A stretch of 64,000 nt of DNA, from NCBI RefSeq assembly GCF_042680125.1, contig NZ_JBHTNY010000018.1. The stretch is one strand, 5' to 3'. This DNA comes from Robinsoniella peoriensis. GTDB taxonomy: Bacteria; Bacillota; Clostridia; Lachnospirales; Lachnospiraceae. Made by a program: the position numbers and the translations under genes. The notes below the pieces were generated by a model. The model was not told where the DNA came from. It ran no database searches and worked only from the letters and a program-made list of their open reading frames with translations. Positions 7,140 through 15,872 of the stretch are shown here, piece after piece (positions within the stretch are counted from its first letter, which is position 1; every line of letters begins with the position of its first letter).

Positions 7140-7967
7140 CTAAATCAAACTTGCGAGTACAACAATTCCTAAACCTATCCGATACCATCCAAACACCTTA
7201 AAATCATGTTTTTTAATATAGCTCATTAAAAATTTAATAACTGCCAGGGATACGAAAAATGCCACAACCATTCCAACTATTAAAGCCAATATTTCATTTC
7301 CCCCAAAATGAAAACCAAATTTTAACATCTTAAGTGCACTTAAACCAAACATAACAGGTACTGCAAGGAAAAATGTAAATTCTGCTGCTGCGATTCTGGA
7401 TACTCCGATCAGTAATGCACCAACAATGGTAGCACCAGAGCGGGATGTGCCGGGAATTATGGATAATACCTGGAATAATCCGATGAGTAAGGCTGTTTGA
7501 TAAGTAATATCCGACAGGTGAACAACCTTAGGCAATCTTTTTTTATTCCAGTTTTCCACTAAGATAAATGTAATTCCGTAGAAGATTAAAGCGGCTGCAA
7601 TCACTATGGGAGTGTGCAGGTGGGCATCGATATAATCATCAAACAGAATGGTTACCACTGCGCCTGGAATACATGCTACTACAACTTTAAACCACATGGA
7701 AAAAGTATCTTTAATAATAATTGGCTGCTTTTTATTTTTAAACTGAAACGGAAACATTTTTTTCCAGAAAACCATTACAACAGCTAAAATAGCACCTAGC
7801 TGTATGACTACGAAAAACATTTCTTTAAAAGATTCACTCATGTTCAGAGAGATAAATTCATCTACCAGGAGCATGTGTCCGGTACTGCTGATGGGAAGCC
7901 ATTCCGTGATGCCTTCTATAATACCGAGAAAAATGATTTTTAGTATTTCTATAAAATCCAGTGTCAT
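7140..7967 (-). CDS. uppP: Undecaprenyl-diphosphate phosphatase (BacA type)
   Basis: The 275-aa polytopic membrane enzyme has the two family signatures: GIIEGITEWLPISSTGHMLL near the N-terminus (catalytic Glu plus the SSTGH motif) and PGTSRSGATIVGALL (PGxSRSG, about residues 170-185). It dephosphorylates undecaprenyl diphosphate, recycling the cell-wall lipid carrier and lowering the target available to bacitracin. Its ATG overlaps the stop of the ABC permease by one base. It is therefore the last gene of a TCS-ABC-UppP operon, matching the gene content of bcrABD-type bacitracin resistance loci. Confidence 0.95.
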   Translation of the reverse strand: MTLDFIEILKIIFLGIIEGITEWLPISSTGHMLLVDEFISLNMSESFKEMFFVVIQLGAILAVVMVFWKKMFPFQFKNKKQPIIIKDTFSMWFKVVVACIPGAVVTILFDDYIDAHLHTPIVIAAALIFYGITFILVENWNKKRLPKVVHLSDITYQTALLIGLFQVLSIIPGTSRSGATIVGALLIGVSRIAAAEFTFFLAVPVMFGLSALKMLKFGFHFGGNEILALIVGMVVAFFVSLAVIKFLMSYIKKHDFKVFGWYRIGLGIVVLASLI

Positions 7968-8731
7968 TATTTAATATCCTCCTTCTGGAAATAGATGTAG
8001 GTGGCAGTAAATCCCAGAATTGACACCAGGGTGATGATGCCCACAGAAACCCAAACGGGGTAACCGGTAGCAGCCAGACTTCCCTGCATAAGAAATAGGA
8101 TGGCTGTCCAGGGATATAATGCACCAAGATCCTGATTTGACAAAGCAGCGTTTCCCATAATGACGGCAGCTGATATGATCAACGGGACAACCAGGCTTTT
8201 TGTTTTCTCGGCAAGGAATGTAAAAGGTGTTATAGTTAAAAACATCAGTATTGTACTGGACATCATTTTTCCCAGATAAATCAGGGCAATATGAAATTGA
8301 AATTCTGCAATACCAAACACGGAATGATACAGGAGCGCCAAGAGAAAAGCAGAACCCCAGGAGAAAAAGGACAAAACTATCATCCAGATAAATAAAATGC
8401 AGAACTTACTGGTTAAAAATGATGTTTTTGAAACCGGTATTGGTAATATATTTTTCAAAGTCTTCTCTGTATATTCCCGGCTGAACAGGTAGGAGGCTAT
8501 AATTATATAGACCAACAGGTTCATTAGAATAATAGTATAGAGCAGCAGACTGTCATAGATATCCGCCAGAGTAAACATTTTTTCAGGGTGTTCGAAATGT
8601 GTCTGCAGACATTCCAGCAGCAGCATGCCCGGTGCTGCTAGGGCTCCCAGAATACTGATCAAAAGCATTTTGGAACGTTTAAGCTTTAATATTTCACAGT
8701 AAATCAGATCAACCAATTCCGCCACCTCCAA
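7967..8731 (-). CDS. ABC-2 type transporter permease (Bcr/lantibiotic immunity-like)
   Basis: The 254-aa protein has about six membrane segments in the ABC-2 layout, with the N-terminal EILKLKRSKMLLISILG and a conserved cytoplasmic FSREYTEKTLKNILPIPVSK. The latter is characteristic of BcrB/SpaE/MutE-type permeases ('reYtxgTxknilt.p.sr'). It overlaps the upstream ATPase gene by 23 bp and the downstream uppP by 1 bp, so all three are co-translated. It should form the membrane half of an exporter or target-protection complex for a cell-wall antibiotic. Substrate is inferred from the uppP neighbour. Confidence 0.85.
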   Translation of the reverse strand: MEVAELVDLIYCEILKLKRSKMLLISILGALAAPGMLLLECLQTHFEHPEKMFTLADIYDSLLLYTIILMNLLVYIIIASYLFSREYTEKTLKNILPIPVSKTSFLTSKFCILFIWMIVLSFFSWGSAFLLALLYHSVFGIAEFQFHIALIYLGKMMSSTILMFLTITPFTFLAEKTKSLVVPLIISAAVIMGNAALSNQDLGALYPWTAILFLMQGSLAATGYPVWVSVGIITLVSILGFTATYIYFQKEDIK

Positions 8732-9629
8732 TCAAATTTGAAAAATAATCCTCTAGTTTTTCTTCACTAATGTTGACTTTTGTTACAAGTAAGCCATTTT
8801 CCACAAACGACCGGTTTATTTCTCCCCGTCTGTTAATACATTCAAAAATCCGGATCGTATGATTATCGCATACGGAATAGTCATTAACAGCATGATGCCG
8901 TTCCAGTAACAGAGAAGCAGTATTTACATCAGAAACAATAAATTCCACATATTGGCGGTTTCGCTTGTGCAGTTCTTCCATGGAGACCTCTTCCAGTAAG
9001 TGTCCCTCATGCATAACACCAATAATATCAGCTAACTGTTCAATTTCACTTAGAACATGGCTGGAAAGAAATATAGTGGTTCCTTTTTTGCTCAGTTCCA
9101 GCAGAAAATTCCGAATCTCATGTATTCCGATTGGATCCAGTCCATTCACCGGTTCGTCCAGGATGAGCAGGCAGGGGTCGTGCATGATTGCGGCAGCAAT
9201 GCCCAGTCTTTGTTTCATTCCTAATGAATAGTTGGAAAATGGTTTGTTGATTTCTTTTTCAAGTCCAACTAATTTAAGGGCATGCTCTGCGGTGTCTTTG
9301 CGGTGCCTTCCCCGCAGGCGCGCCAGCAGATGTAGATTTTCCCGGGCGGTTAAATTATCATAGAATCCGGGAGTTTCGATAATATTTCCGATGTTGCGGT
9401 AAGTTTTGCTGGGATTTTTTTTATAATCATTGCCAAACAGCAGGATTTCTCCGGATGTTGGCTGTACCAGATTCAAAAGCATTCGCATGGTTGTAGTTTT
9501 TCCGGCGCCGTTTCTGCCAAGTAAACCATAAATTTTGCCCTCGGGTACATGCAGATTTACATTATCCACGAGAAGTTGATTACCAAATTGTTTTGTCAGC
9601 CCGATTGTTTGTATCATATAGTTGTTCAT
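8709..9629 (-). CDS. ABC transporter ATP-binding protein (BcrA-like)
   Basis: The 306-aa ATPase has Walker A GRNGAGKTTTMRMLL, the signature SLGMKQRLGIAAA, Walker B CLLILDEPVNGLDPIG, and the H-loop SSHVLSEIEQLAD. A C-terminal accessory region of about 80 residues is typical of BcrA/LanF ATPases. It energises the overlapping permease. It lies downstream of the histidine kinase gene with an 82-bp gap that may carry its own promoter, as in other inducible peptide-antibiotic resistance operons. Confidence 0.92.
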   Translation of the reverse strand: MNNYMIQTIGLTKQFGNQLLVDNVNLHVPEGKIYGLLGRNGAGKTTTMRMLLNLVQPTSGEILLFGNDYKKNPSKTYRNIGNIIETPGFYDNLTARENLHLLARLRGRHRKDTAEHALKLVGLEKEINKPFSNYSLGMKQRLGIAAAIMHDPCLLILDEPVNGLDPIGIHEIRNFLLELSKKGTTIFLSSHVLSEIEQLADIIGVMHEGHLLEEVSMEELHKRNRQYVEFIVSDVNTASLLLERHHAVNDYSVCDNHTIRIFECINRRGEINRSFVENGLLVTKVNISEEKLEDYFSNLIGGGGIG

Positions 9630-9711
9630 TTGTTTGACTCCTTTCTGAAGTTTATTTTACCATCCAAAGCTGACAGGGGCCTTTATCAGATCTTACTTTT
9701 TTCTTACTTCA

Positions 9712-10626
9712 TTACGGGATTTCCGTTAGCGCCGGCAGAGTGACTTGAAAGCATGTTCCCAGGGTCTGTGAACTGGTTACATTTATTTCACCATGTAAAG
9801 CTTCTGCCAGTTCCTTTGTAATGGCAAGCCCCAGTCCGCTTCCTTTGCCTGAACGGGCATGGTCACCCTTATATAAACGGTCAAAAATGTAGGGTAATTG
9901 CTCAGGAGGAATATGGCTGCCGTCATTTATAACTGTAATAAGCACTTTTTCGATACGGGGCTCAACAATTATTGAAATGCAGGTACAATGCCCATGGTGG
10001 ATTGCATTTTGAATAAGATTATTGATTATACGTTTATATGCCATACTGTCAGTAGATATCAGTAAATCATCATCACTGATCTGGGCCCTGACCTCTATGT
10101 TTTCTTTTTCCAAACCAGGAAGCCATTCTATAATTATTTCCCGCGTCAGTTCATTGATGTCTACAGTGTCAAAATGGAATTGCTGCTCTTTTGAATTGAG
10201 TTTAAACCATTCAAAAAGCATATCAACATAGGATTTCAAATCATTCGCCTTTCGATATGCCACAGTAATATATTCCTGTTGTTCTGTTTTATTCTCCATC
10301 CCATTTTCCAGAGCTTCCAGATAGCCAAGCAATGATGCAAGAGGGGTCCTTACATCATGGGAGAGACTGGTTAAGATCTGTTTTTTTGCTTCATCTACTT
10401 TATTCAGATAGGTAATTCTCTTTTTATTTGTTTCTATAATCTCATTTAACTCATAGCTGATATCAGACATGATTCCGGAACCTTTGGTAAAAATCTTTTC
10501 TTGTTTGCCCTGGGAAACAGCTTGAAGAATGGAAAGCCAGTCTTCCGCCTGTTTCCTGAGACGGCTAATATAAAGAAACTGTCCAAAGCATAAGAGAAGC
10601 AAAAGGAAAATCACAAATCCTGTCAT
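9712..10626 (-). CDS. Sensor histidine kinase of bacitracin-type operon
   Basis: The 304-aa protein has a single N-terminal membrane helix (FVIFLLLLLCFGQFLYI), a short linker, and the phosphoacceptor box SLSHDVRTPLASLLGYLEAL with His90. An N box (NLIQNAIHHG) and G boxes (FDRLYKGD, GKGSGLGLAI) follow. There is no extracytoplasmic sensor domain, so sensing probably goes through the membrane or the ABC transporter. Its ATG overlaps the response regulator stop by four bases (ATGA). Expected to phosphorylate that regulator and control the ABC-uppP genes. Confidence 0.92.
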   Translation of the reverse strand: MTGFVIFLLLLLCFGQFLYISRLRKQAEDWLSILQAVSQGKQEKIFTKGSGIMSDISYELNEIIETNKKRITYLNKVDEAKKQILTSLSHDVRTPLASLLGYLEALENGMENKTEQQEYITVAYRKANDLKSYVDMLFEWFKLNSKEQQFHFDTVDINELTREIIIEWLPGLEKENIEVRAQISDDDLLISTDSMAYKRIINNLIQNAIHHGHCTCISIIVEPRIEKVLITVINDGSHIPPEQLPYIFDRLYKGDHARSGKGSGLGLAITKELAEALHGEINVTSSQTLGTCFQVTLPALTEIP

Positions 10627-11324
10627 AACAAATCACCGCCAAACTTATATCCCACACCCCAGATTGTTAAAATATAAGTCGGCTTTTCAGGGCAGGGTTC
10701 TATTTTTTTACGTAATCTGCGGATGTGTACCATAATATTATTATCGTCAAAAGCATATTCATCATCCCAAACTGCGCGGTAAATCTGTTTTTTAGTAAAT
10801 ACCTTGCCCCTGTTGCAGGCGAAGAAATACAAAAGATCAAATTCTTTAGCGGTCAGGTCAATGACAGTGTTGTTTTGGCGCACTTCATGTGCAGCCGGAT
10901 CAATATGGAGACTGCCAATATCCAATACGGGATCTGCCAGTTCCATGGAAGAATTAAATAAGGTGTACCTTCGTAAAAGTGATTCAACACGGGCAATAAA
11001 TTCATTATTGCTGAACGGTTTTGTGATGTAGTCATCCGCACCCATACGCAGTCCGGATACTTTGTCTATCTCGCTGTCTTTGGCAGTCAGCATCAGGATA
11101 GGTACATGGCTTGTTTTTCTGATTTCAGTCAAAACTTCAAAGCCGCTTTTTTGGGGAAGCATAACATCCAGTACTATCAACTGGTATTCCAAATGTATTG
11201 CTTCGGCTAGTCCGCTTTCTCCATCATGGCGGAGCGTTACCTGGTTACCTTCGGCGGTTAAGTTTTTTTTCAGTAACAGACACAGATCTTTATCGTCATC
11301 AATTATTAGTATTTTGCTATTCAT
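10623..11324 (-). CDS. OmpR-family response regulator
   Basis: The 233-aa protein starts at the ATG at 11324, which follows GGGAGGACAGT; longer upstream frames lack a ribosome site. The receiver has acidic residues IIDDD, phospho-acceptor Asp53 in IVLDVMLP, Thr in MLTAKD and Lys in YITKPF. The C-terminal winged helix (FTKKQIYRAVWDDEYAFDDN ... MVHIRRLRKKIE) is of the OmpR/PhoB type. It pairs with the overlapping kinase and presumably activates the downstream ABC-uppP genes on cell-wall antibiotic stress. Confidence 0.93.
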   Translation of the reverse strand: MNSKILIIDDDKDLCLLLKKNLTAEGNQVTLRHDGESGLAEAIHLEYQLIVLDVMLPQKSGFEVLTEIRKTSHVPILMLTAKDSEIDKVSGLRMGADDYITKPFSNNEFIARVESLLRRYTLFNSSMELADPVLDIGSLHIDPAAHEVRQNNTVIDLTAKEFDLLYFFACNRGKVFTKKQIYRAVWDDEYAFDDNNIMVHIRRLRKKIEPCPEKPTYILTIWGVGYKFGGDLL

Positions 11325-11516
11325 TTTATACTGTCCTCCCTGTAATTTTTCGGAATTTATCAGATTACATCTGATTGATACATGATTGTAATGCCTTTGT
11401 ATGAATTTTCGAACAGGCTGCTTTTGCTGTTTATTATATTTCGCATGTGGAAAATAAACAAGGTAATAAATAAAAAAATAAAACCGTTTTATCTGAGGCA
11501 TTTGGAAATAATCATC

Positions 11517-11546
11517 TTGACTTTTTGACAGGCACAATGATAGAAT
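11517..11546 (+). promoter_or_regulatory. Promoter for MATE-2 leader
   Basis: TTGACT (11517-11522), 18 nt, TAGAAT (11541-11546). It lies in the divergent intergenic stretch 11325-11705 and would give a leader of about 155 nt. Confidence 0.5.
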
Positions 11547-11561
11547 AATAATAATCGAGTG

Positions 11562-11643
11562 GCAGAAGCGTAAATCCAGATTTGGGTTTGCGCTTTTTTG
11601 TCGTTGATTTATATTGCAGAATGAAATCCGGAATAAATTCTGC
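11562..11643 (+). promoter_or_regulatory. Leader with terminator hairpin and alternative pairing
   Basis: AGCGTAAATCC (11567-11577) pairs, with G-U wobbles, with GGGTTTGCGCT (11584-11594), followed by six T residues, forming a terminator. GCAGAA occurs both just before it (11562-11567) and at 11616-11621. ATTCTGC at 11637-11643 can pair with either copy, so a competing fold exists. The MATE gene begins 107 nt downstream of the terminator. This looks like conditional attenuation; no named riboswitch is recognised. Confidence 0.5.
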
Positions 11644-11705
11644 GGAACAGCAGGTTGTGGCAGCTTTCCTGAAAAGTCTCCAAATAAAAATAATGGAGGA
11701 TAATA

Positions 11706-13094
11706 ATGGAGGAAAAAGTAACAATGAACAAAATGGGTACGGAGCCGGTAAATGGACTGATGATTAAAATGGGAGTTCCCATGATTATTTCCATGGTTCT
11801 GCAGGCATTGTATAATGTAGTGGACAGCTATTTCGTATCGAATATGAAGGATACGGCTGAAATTATCGGCATGGGGGAATATGCGGTTAATGCACTTACC
11901 CTGGCATTCCCCGTTCAGATGCTTATGGTTGCAATTGGTGTAGGCACCGGCGTGGGAATCAATGCGCTGCTGGCAAAGAGCCTTGGAGAGGGGAATCGTA
12001 AAAAGGCCAGCCGGATTGCGGGAAATGCAATATTTTTAGGTCTCTGTACCTTTCTTGTTTTTTTGATCTTTGGTTTATTTGGTGTAAATGCCTATCTTCA
12101 TTCCCAGACGACAGACCCGATTATACTGGAAATGGGGCAATCCTATCTTAGCATTTGTACTATCTGGTCCTTTGGAATCATAATGTACACTATTTATGAA
12201 AAACTGCTTCAGGCGACAGGAAGGACGACGCTGACTACCGTGGCTCAGGTAGCAGGGGCACTGGTGAATATTGTTTTAGATCCGATTATGATTTTTGGAT
12301 ATTGGGGATGCCCTGAAATGGGAATTAGCGGAGCCGCATATGCAACCATAATCGGCCAGACGGTATCCTTCCTGATGGATGCTATTTTCCATTATGTATT
12401 TAACAAAGATATTGATCCGAGTCCCAGATATATAAAACCCAAGGGTGCAATTATCAACGAAATTTATAAGGTGGGCTTACCGGCAATTATAATGCAGGCC
12501 CTGATGTCATTTATGACATATGGTGTAAATATTATCTTTGGAGCAGTTTCCAGTGCGGCAGTTACGGCATATGGTGTCTATTATAAAATCCAGCAATTTG
12601 TATTTTTTGCTGCTTTTGGAATGAACAACGCATTAATACCAATTATATCATTTAATTATGGAAAACGGGACCGGAAAAGAGTGGATGAAGGAATTAAATA
12701 TGGCATGTTATATACGCTGCTGATCATGGTTGTGGGATTGCTGGGGCTTCAGATCTTTGCAAATCCGTTATCCGGTGTATTTTCAGTGGCACCGGAAACA
12801 CAAAAACTATGTGTGATCGCAGTTCGCATCGTGACCCTTGGGTATTTATTTGCAGGTGCAAACATTGCATATCAGGGGATTTTTCAGGCATTGGGCTGTG
12901 GCATTAGATCTTTGATTCTTTCGCTGCTGCGGTTAATAGTAGTTGCGTTACCGCTGGCATGGCTGTTCACAAAATTTGCAAATGCCCCGGTACTGATCTG
13001 GGTATCTTTCCCGGTTGCAGAAGGTGTTGCCTTATTGGCAGGGATCCTTTTTATGAAACAGATTTCTGATAAACAGCTGAAAGGTCTGCTATAG
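11706..13094 (+). CDS. MATE family exporter, second copy
   Basis: The 462-aa membrane protein has MATE hallmarks: PMIISMVLQALYNVVDSYFV in helix 1-2, GVGTGVGINALLAKSLGEGN (gate and helix 3), and a second lobe with AYGVYYKIQQFVFFAAFGMN and ALIPIISFNYGKRD. The GEGNRKKA and NYGKRDRKR loops match the two pseudo-repeats. It belongs to the bacterial DinF/VcmN-like subgroup rather than being a recent copy of the gene at 2214. GGAGG precedes the ATG. It has its own promoter and a leader terminator, so induction by its substrate is plausible. Confidence 0.9.
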   Translation: MEEKVTMNKMGTEPVNGLMIKMGVPMIISMVLQALYNVVDSYFVSNMKDTAEIIGMGEYAVNALTLAFPVQMLMVAIGVGTGVGINALLAKSLGEGNRKKASRIAGNAIFLGLCTFLVFLIFGLFGVNAYLHSQTTDPIILEMGQSYLSICTIWSFGIIMYTIYEKLLQATGRTTLTTVAQVAGALVNIVLDPIMIFGYWGCPEMGISGAAYATIIGQTVSFLMDAIFHYVFNKDIDPSPRYIKPKGAIINEIYKVGLPAIIMQALMSFMTYGVNIIFGAVSSAAVTAYGVYYKIQQFVFFAAFGMNNALIPIISFNYGKRDRKRVDEGIKYGMLYTLLIMVVGLLGLQIFANPLSGVFSVAPETQKLCVIAVRIVTLGYLFAGANIAYQGIFQALGCGIRSLILSLLRLIVVALPLAWLFTKFANAPVLIWVSFPVAEGVALLAGILFMKQISDKQLKGLL

Positions 13095-13242
13095 GGTTCA
13101 AAATAATAGTTGTTATAAAATTTAATCTCAAAATAAAGGTTATATCTATTCATTTTGCAAATTACATGCTATGATAGGAGATATAAAATCTAAGGAGTAT
13201 ACGACTATCTATATACGTATACAGATGAAGGAGCTGAATAGT

Positions 13243-14187
13243 ATGAGACTGGTAACACGTTCCGACTTTGATGGTTTGGTTTGTGGTGCGCTGCTTAAAG
13301 AAGCAGGAATTATAGATCATTGGAAGTTTGCACATCCCAAAGATCTTCAGGATGGTCTGGTGGAAATCAGAGAGGATGACTGCCTTGCCAATGTACCTTA
13401 TGTAGAGGGGTGTGGGTTGTGGTTTGACCATCATTCCAGTGAATTTGAGAGAAACGAGCTGGAAGGCAAATATAAAGGGGAAAGCCGTATAGCCCCATCT
13501 TGTGCAAGAATAATTTATGATTACTATGGAGGGAATGAAAGGTTTTCCCATTTTAATGAGATGATGGAAGCGGTAGATAAGGTGGATTCAGGTAATTTGA
13601 CAATTGATGAAATCCAGAATCCCAAAGGCTGGATACTAATTGGTTTTCTGATGGATCCAAGGACCGGTTTAGGCCGTTGGAGAAATTTTACTATTTCCAA
13701 TTATCAATTAATGGAAAAGCTGATCGATGCCTGCCGAACCATGGATACAGAGGAAATTTTAAGTCTGTCAGATGTAAAAGAGAGAATTGAAGTTTATTTT
13801 GAACAGACGGCTAAATTCAAAGAAATGATAGAGGCGCATACCAGAGTGGAAAAGGATGTAATTATATCAGATCTGAGAGGTGTGGATCCTATATATACGG
13901 GAAATCGTTTCCTAATTTACAGCATGTATCCGCAACAGAATATCTCAGCCTGGATTGTTAATGGAAAAGGCGGTAAAGGGTGCTCAGCTGCAGTTGGCTA
14001 CAGCATTCTGAACCGTACTTCCGATATCGATGTAGGAAGCCTGATGTTGAAATACGGAGGCGGTGGACATAAAGCGGTTGGAACCTGCCAGTTCAGTGAT
14101 GACAGCATGGATGAGCTGCTTCCTAAAATGCTGGATGAGTTGGTGAATCATAGAGAAACAGGCTCTAATATTCACAATAGAAAATAA
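13243..14187 (+). CDS. DHH family phosphoesterase
   Basis: The 314-aa product starts at ATG 13243, 8 nt after AAGGAG; an upstream in-frame ATG overlaps this site. Metal-binding motifs are visible: RSDFDGLVCG (motif I), WFDHHSSEF (the DHH motif) and the C-terminal YGGGGHKAVGTCQF (DHHA1 GGGH nucleotide-binding motif). The family hydrolyses phosphodiesters such as nano-RNA, cyclic dinucleotides or polyphosphate with Mn2+. The short domain order DHH-DHHA1 without membrane or PAS parts points to a cytosolic exopolyphosphatase-like or NrnA-like enzyme. Exact substrate not decidable from sequence. Confidence 0.85.
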   Translation: MRLVTRSDFDGLVCGALLKEAGIIDHWKFAHPKDLQDGLVEIREDDCLANVPYVEGCGLWFDHHSSEFERNELEGKYKGESRIAPSCARIIYDYYGGNERFSHFNEMMEAVDKVDSGNLTIDEIQNPKGWILIGFLMDPRTGLGRWRNFTISNYQLMEKLIDACRTMDTEEILSLSDVKERIEVYFEQTAKFKEMIEAHTRVEKDVIISDLRGVDPIYTGNRFLIYSMYPQQNISAWIVNGKGGKGCSAAVGYSILNRTSDIDVGSLMLKYGGGGHKAVGTCQFSDDSMDELLPKMLDELVNHRETGSNIHNRK

Positions 14188-14235
14188 ACGGGAATGAGGT
14201 TCTCCCCAGGTACAACAATACCTAAACTGCTATTA

Positions 14236-14276
14236 GCTGATGACTTCTGTTTTAGGACAGAAGTGTCAGCTTTTTT
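14236..14276 (+). terminator. Terminator after DHH gene
   Basis: GCTGA..ACTTCTGT (14236-14250, two-base bulge) pairs with ACAGAAGTGTCAGC (14257-14270), followed by TTTTTT. Confidence 0.8.
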
Positions 14277-14329
14277 ATGTGCAGAAACCTGAATAGTAAT
14301 AAAAAAATAAAAATACAGGAGAGAATATT

Positions 14330-15520
14330 ATGTTGACAAGTTTAGCTTTTATTTTTCTATTGGGAATGCTGCTTAGTTCTATTCTTAAAAAACTAAGGCT
14401 GCCGGGTTTGCTTGGCATGCTGATTACCGGAATTGTGTTAGGTCCGTATGTACTTAATCTGTTAGATCCCTCTATTTTGAGTATATCAGCAGATCTAAGA
14501 CAAATTGCCCTGATTATTATTCTGACAAGGGCGGGGTTATCTTTAGATATCAATGATCTGAAGAAAGTGGGGCGTCCTGCGATCCTGATGTGTTTTGTTC
14601 CGGCGTGCTGCGAGATTGCGGGAATGATTCTGCTTGCACCGGGGCTTTTGGGAATTTCTGTGCTGGATGCAGCTATTATGGGGGCCGTTGTGGCAGCTGT
14701 GTCTCCGGCCGTAATTGTTCCGAAAATGCTGATGCTCATGGAGAAAGGTTATGGCAGAGAGAACAGAATACCGCAGCTTATTATGGCTGGAGCTTCTGTG
14801 GATGATGTATTTGTTATCGTCTTGTTTACCGCGTTTACCGGGCTTGCACAGGGGGAAAGTATCTCGGCTGCCAGTTTTGCACAGGTTCCGGTGTCAATAC
14901 TTACCGGGATGATTGCCGGTGTTGGTACTGGAATGATACTGGCAGTCCTGTTTGCCAGACTGCATATCAGGGATTCGGGAAAAGTAGTAGTGCTGCTCAG
15001 CATTTCTTTTTTAATGGTGGCGCTGGAAAATGTGCTAAAGGGAGTAATACCGTTCTCAGGTTTGCTGGCTGTTATGAGTATGGGAATTGCACTTCAAAAG
15101 AAGCGCCGTGTTGTAGCGGAAAGATTGTCGGTGAAATACTCAAAATTATGGGTGGCGGCGGAGATTCTGCTGTTTGTGCTGGTTGGGGCAAGCGTGGATG
15201 TGAGCTATGCACTGGCAGCAGGCGCATCGGCAGTTTTAGTGATTTTTGGCGTATTGTTATTTCGAATGGCAGGGGTATTTCTGTGTATGCTGAAAACGAA
15301 ATTGTCCGGTAAAGAACGGCTGTTTTGTATGATTGCCTACATGCCGAAAGCAACTGTGCAGGCAGCGATTGGAGGCGTACCTCTGGCATTGGGACTGGGA
15401 TGCGGTAAAATTGTTTTGACTGTTGCAGTGCTCGCTATTTTGATAACGGCGCCCCTTGGAGCCTTTGGCGTTGACGTGGCTTACCGGAAACTGCTCCCCC
15501 AGACAAATGACGAAATGTAG
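14330..15520 (+). CDS. Cation:proton antiporter (CPA family)
   Basis: The 396-aa protein has about 11-12 membrane segments with the Na+/H+ exchanger fold: LRLPGLLGMLITGIVLGPYV near the N-terminus, then IILTRAGLSLDINDL, AVVAAVSPAVIVPKMLML, and the paired-acid segment AGASVDDVFVIVLFTAF (DD motif in the ion-binding helix). Such proteins exchange Na+ or K+ for H+ across the membrane for pH and ion balance. It lacks the C-terminal RCK/TrkA domain found in Kef-type CPA2 members. AGGAGAG precedes the ATG. Monocistronic, bounded by terminators. Confidence 0.88.
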   Translation: MLTSLAFIFLLGMLLSSILKKLRLPGLLGMLITGIVLGPYVLNLLDPSILSISADLRQIALIIILTRAGLSLDINDLKKVGRPAILMCFVPACCEIAGMILLAPGLLGISVLDAAIMGAVVAAVSPAVIVPKMLMLMEKGYGRENRIPQLIMAGASVDDVFVIVLFTAFTGLAQGESISAASFAQVPVSILTGMIAGVGTGMILAVLFARLHIRDSGKVVVLLSISFLMVALENVLKGVIPFSGLLAVMSMGIALQKKRRVVAERLSVKYSKLWVAAEILLFVLVGASVDVSYALAAGASAVLVIFGVLLFRMAGVFLCMLKTKLSGKERLFCMIAYMPKATVQAAIGGVPLALGLGCGKIVLTVAVLAILITAPLGAFGVDVAYRKLLPQTNDEM

Positions 15521-15541
15521 CTGAGAGTAATTTGTGGAATT

Positions 15542-15570
15542 AAAAAAGAACCGTGAAGGGTTCTTTTTTT
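15542..15570 (+). terminator. Terminator after antiporter gene
   Basis: AAAAAAGAACC (15542-15552) pairs with GGTTCTTTTTT (15559-15569). The symmetric A/T tracts make it potentially bidirectional, also serving the minus-strand Cys-rich gene. Confidence 0.85.
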
Positions 15571-15590
15571 AATGATGGTGCATTTATCTT

Positions 15591-15722
15591 TTAAAATCGT
15601 GGTTCATAATAGCAGCAAGAATCTTTCATACTTACATATCCTATCTTCAAGTGACAGAACCATTTCTTTACTTTTTTTATATTTAAGGTGGAATATCGAC
15701 AATTGCAGCAACACTTACACAT
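15591..15722 (-). CDS. Cys-rich mini-protein (43 aa), copy 2
   Basis: ATG at 15722 (minus) follows AAAGGAG by about 8 nt. The 43-aa product begins MCKCCCNCRYS, has WFCHLK at residues 21-26 and ends KDSCCYYEPRF. It is a clear homologue of the product at 1527-1658 on the other strand, sharing CCNCxYS, K-rich middle, WFCHLK and KD(S/T)CCY with identical spacing. It has eight cysteines. Conservation of all Cys positions and equal length imply a real family of small, possibly zinc-binding proteins. Function unknown. It is below the usual gene-calling length. Confidence 0.7.
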   Translation of the reverse strand: MCKCCCNCRYSTLNIKKVKKWFCHLKIGYVSMKDSCCYYEPRF

Positions 15723-15872
15723 AACAAACACTCCTTTAATATTATGTAATTATTCCGATTATTAACACAACACTGCATTTTGAGTCTACACTAAGTAGAT
15801 ATGTAAGAATATTTGGCATAGGATAAAAAATTTCATTAATTTCGTAAATATGAAAAATAATGGCGTATCAAA

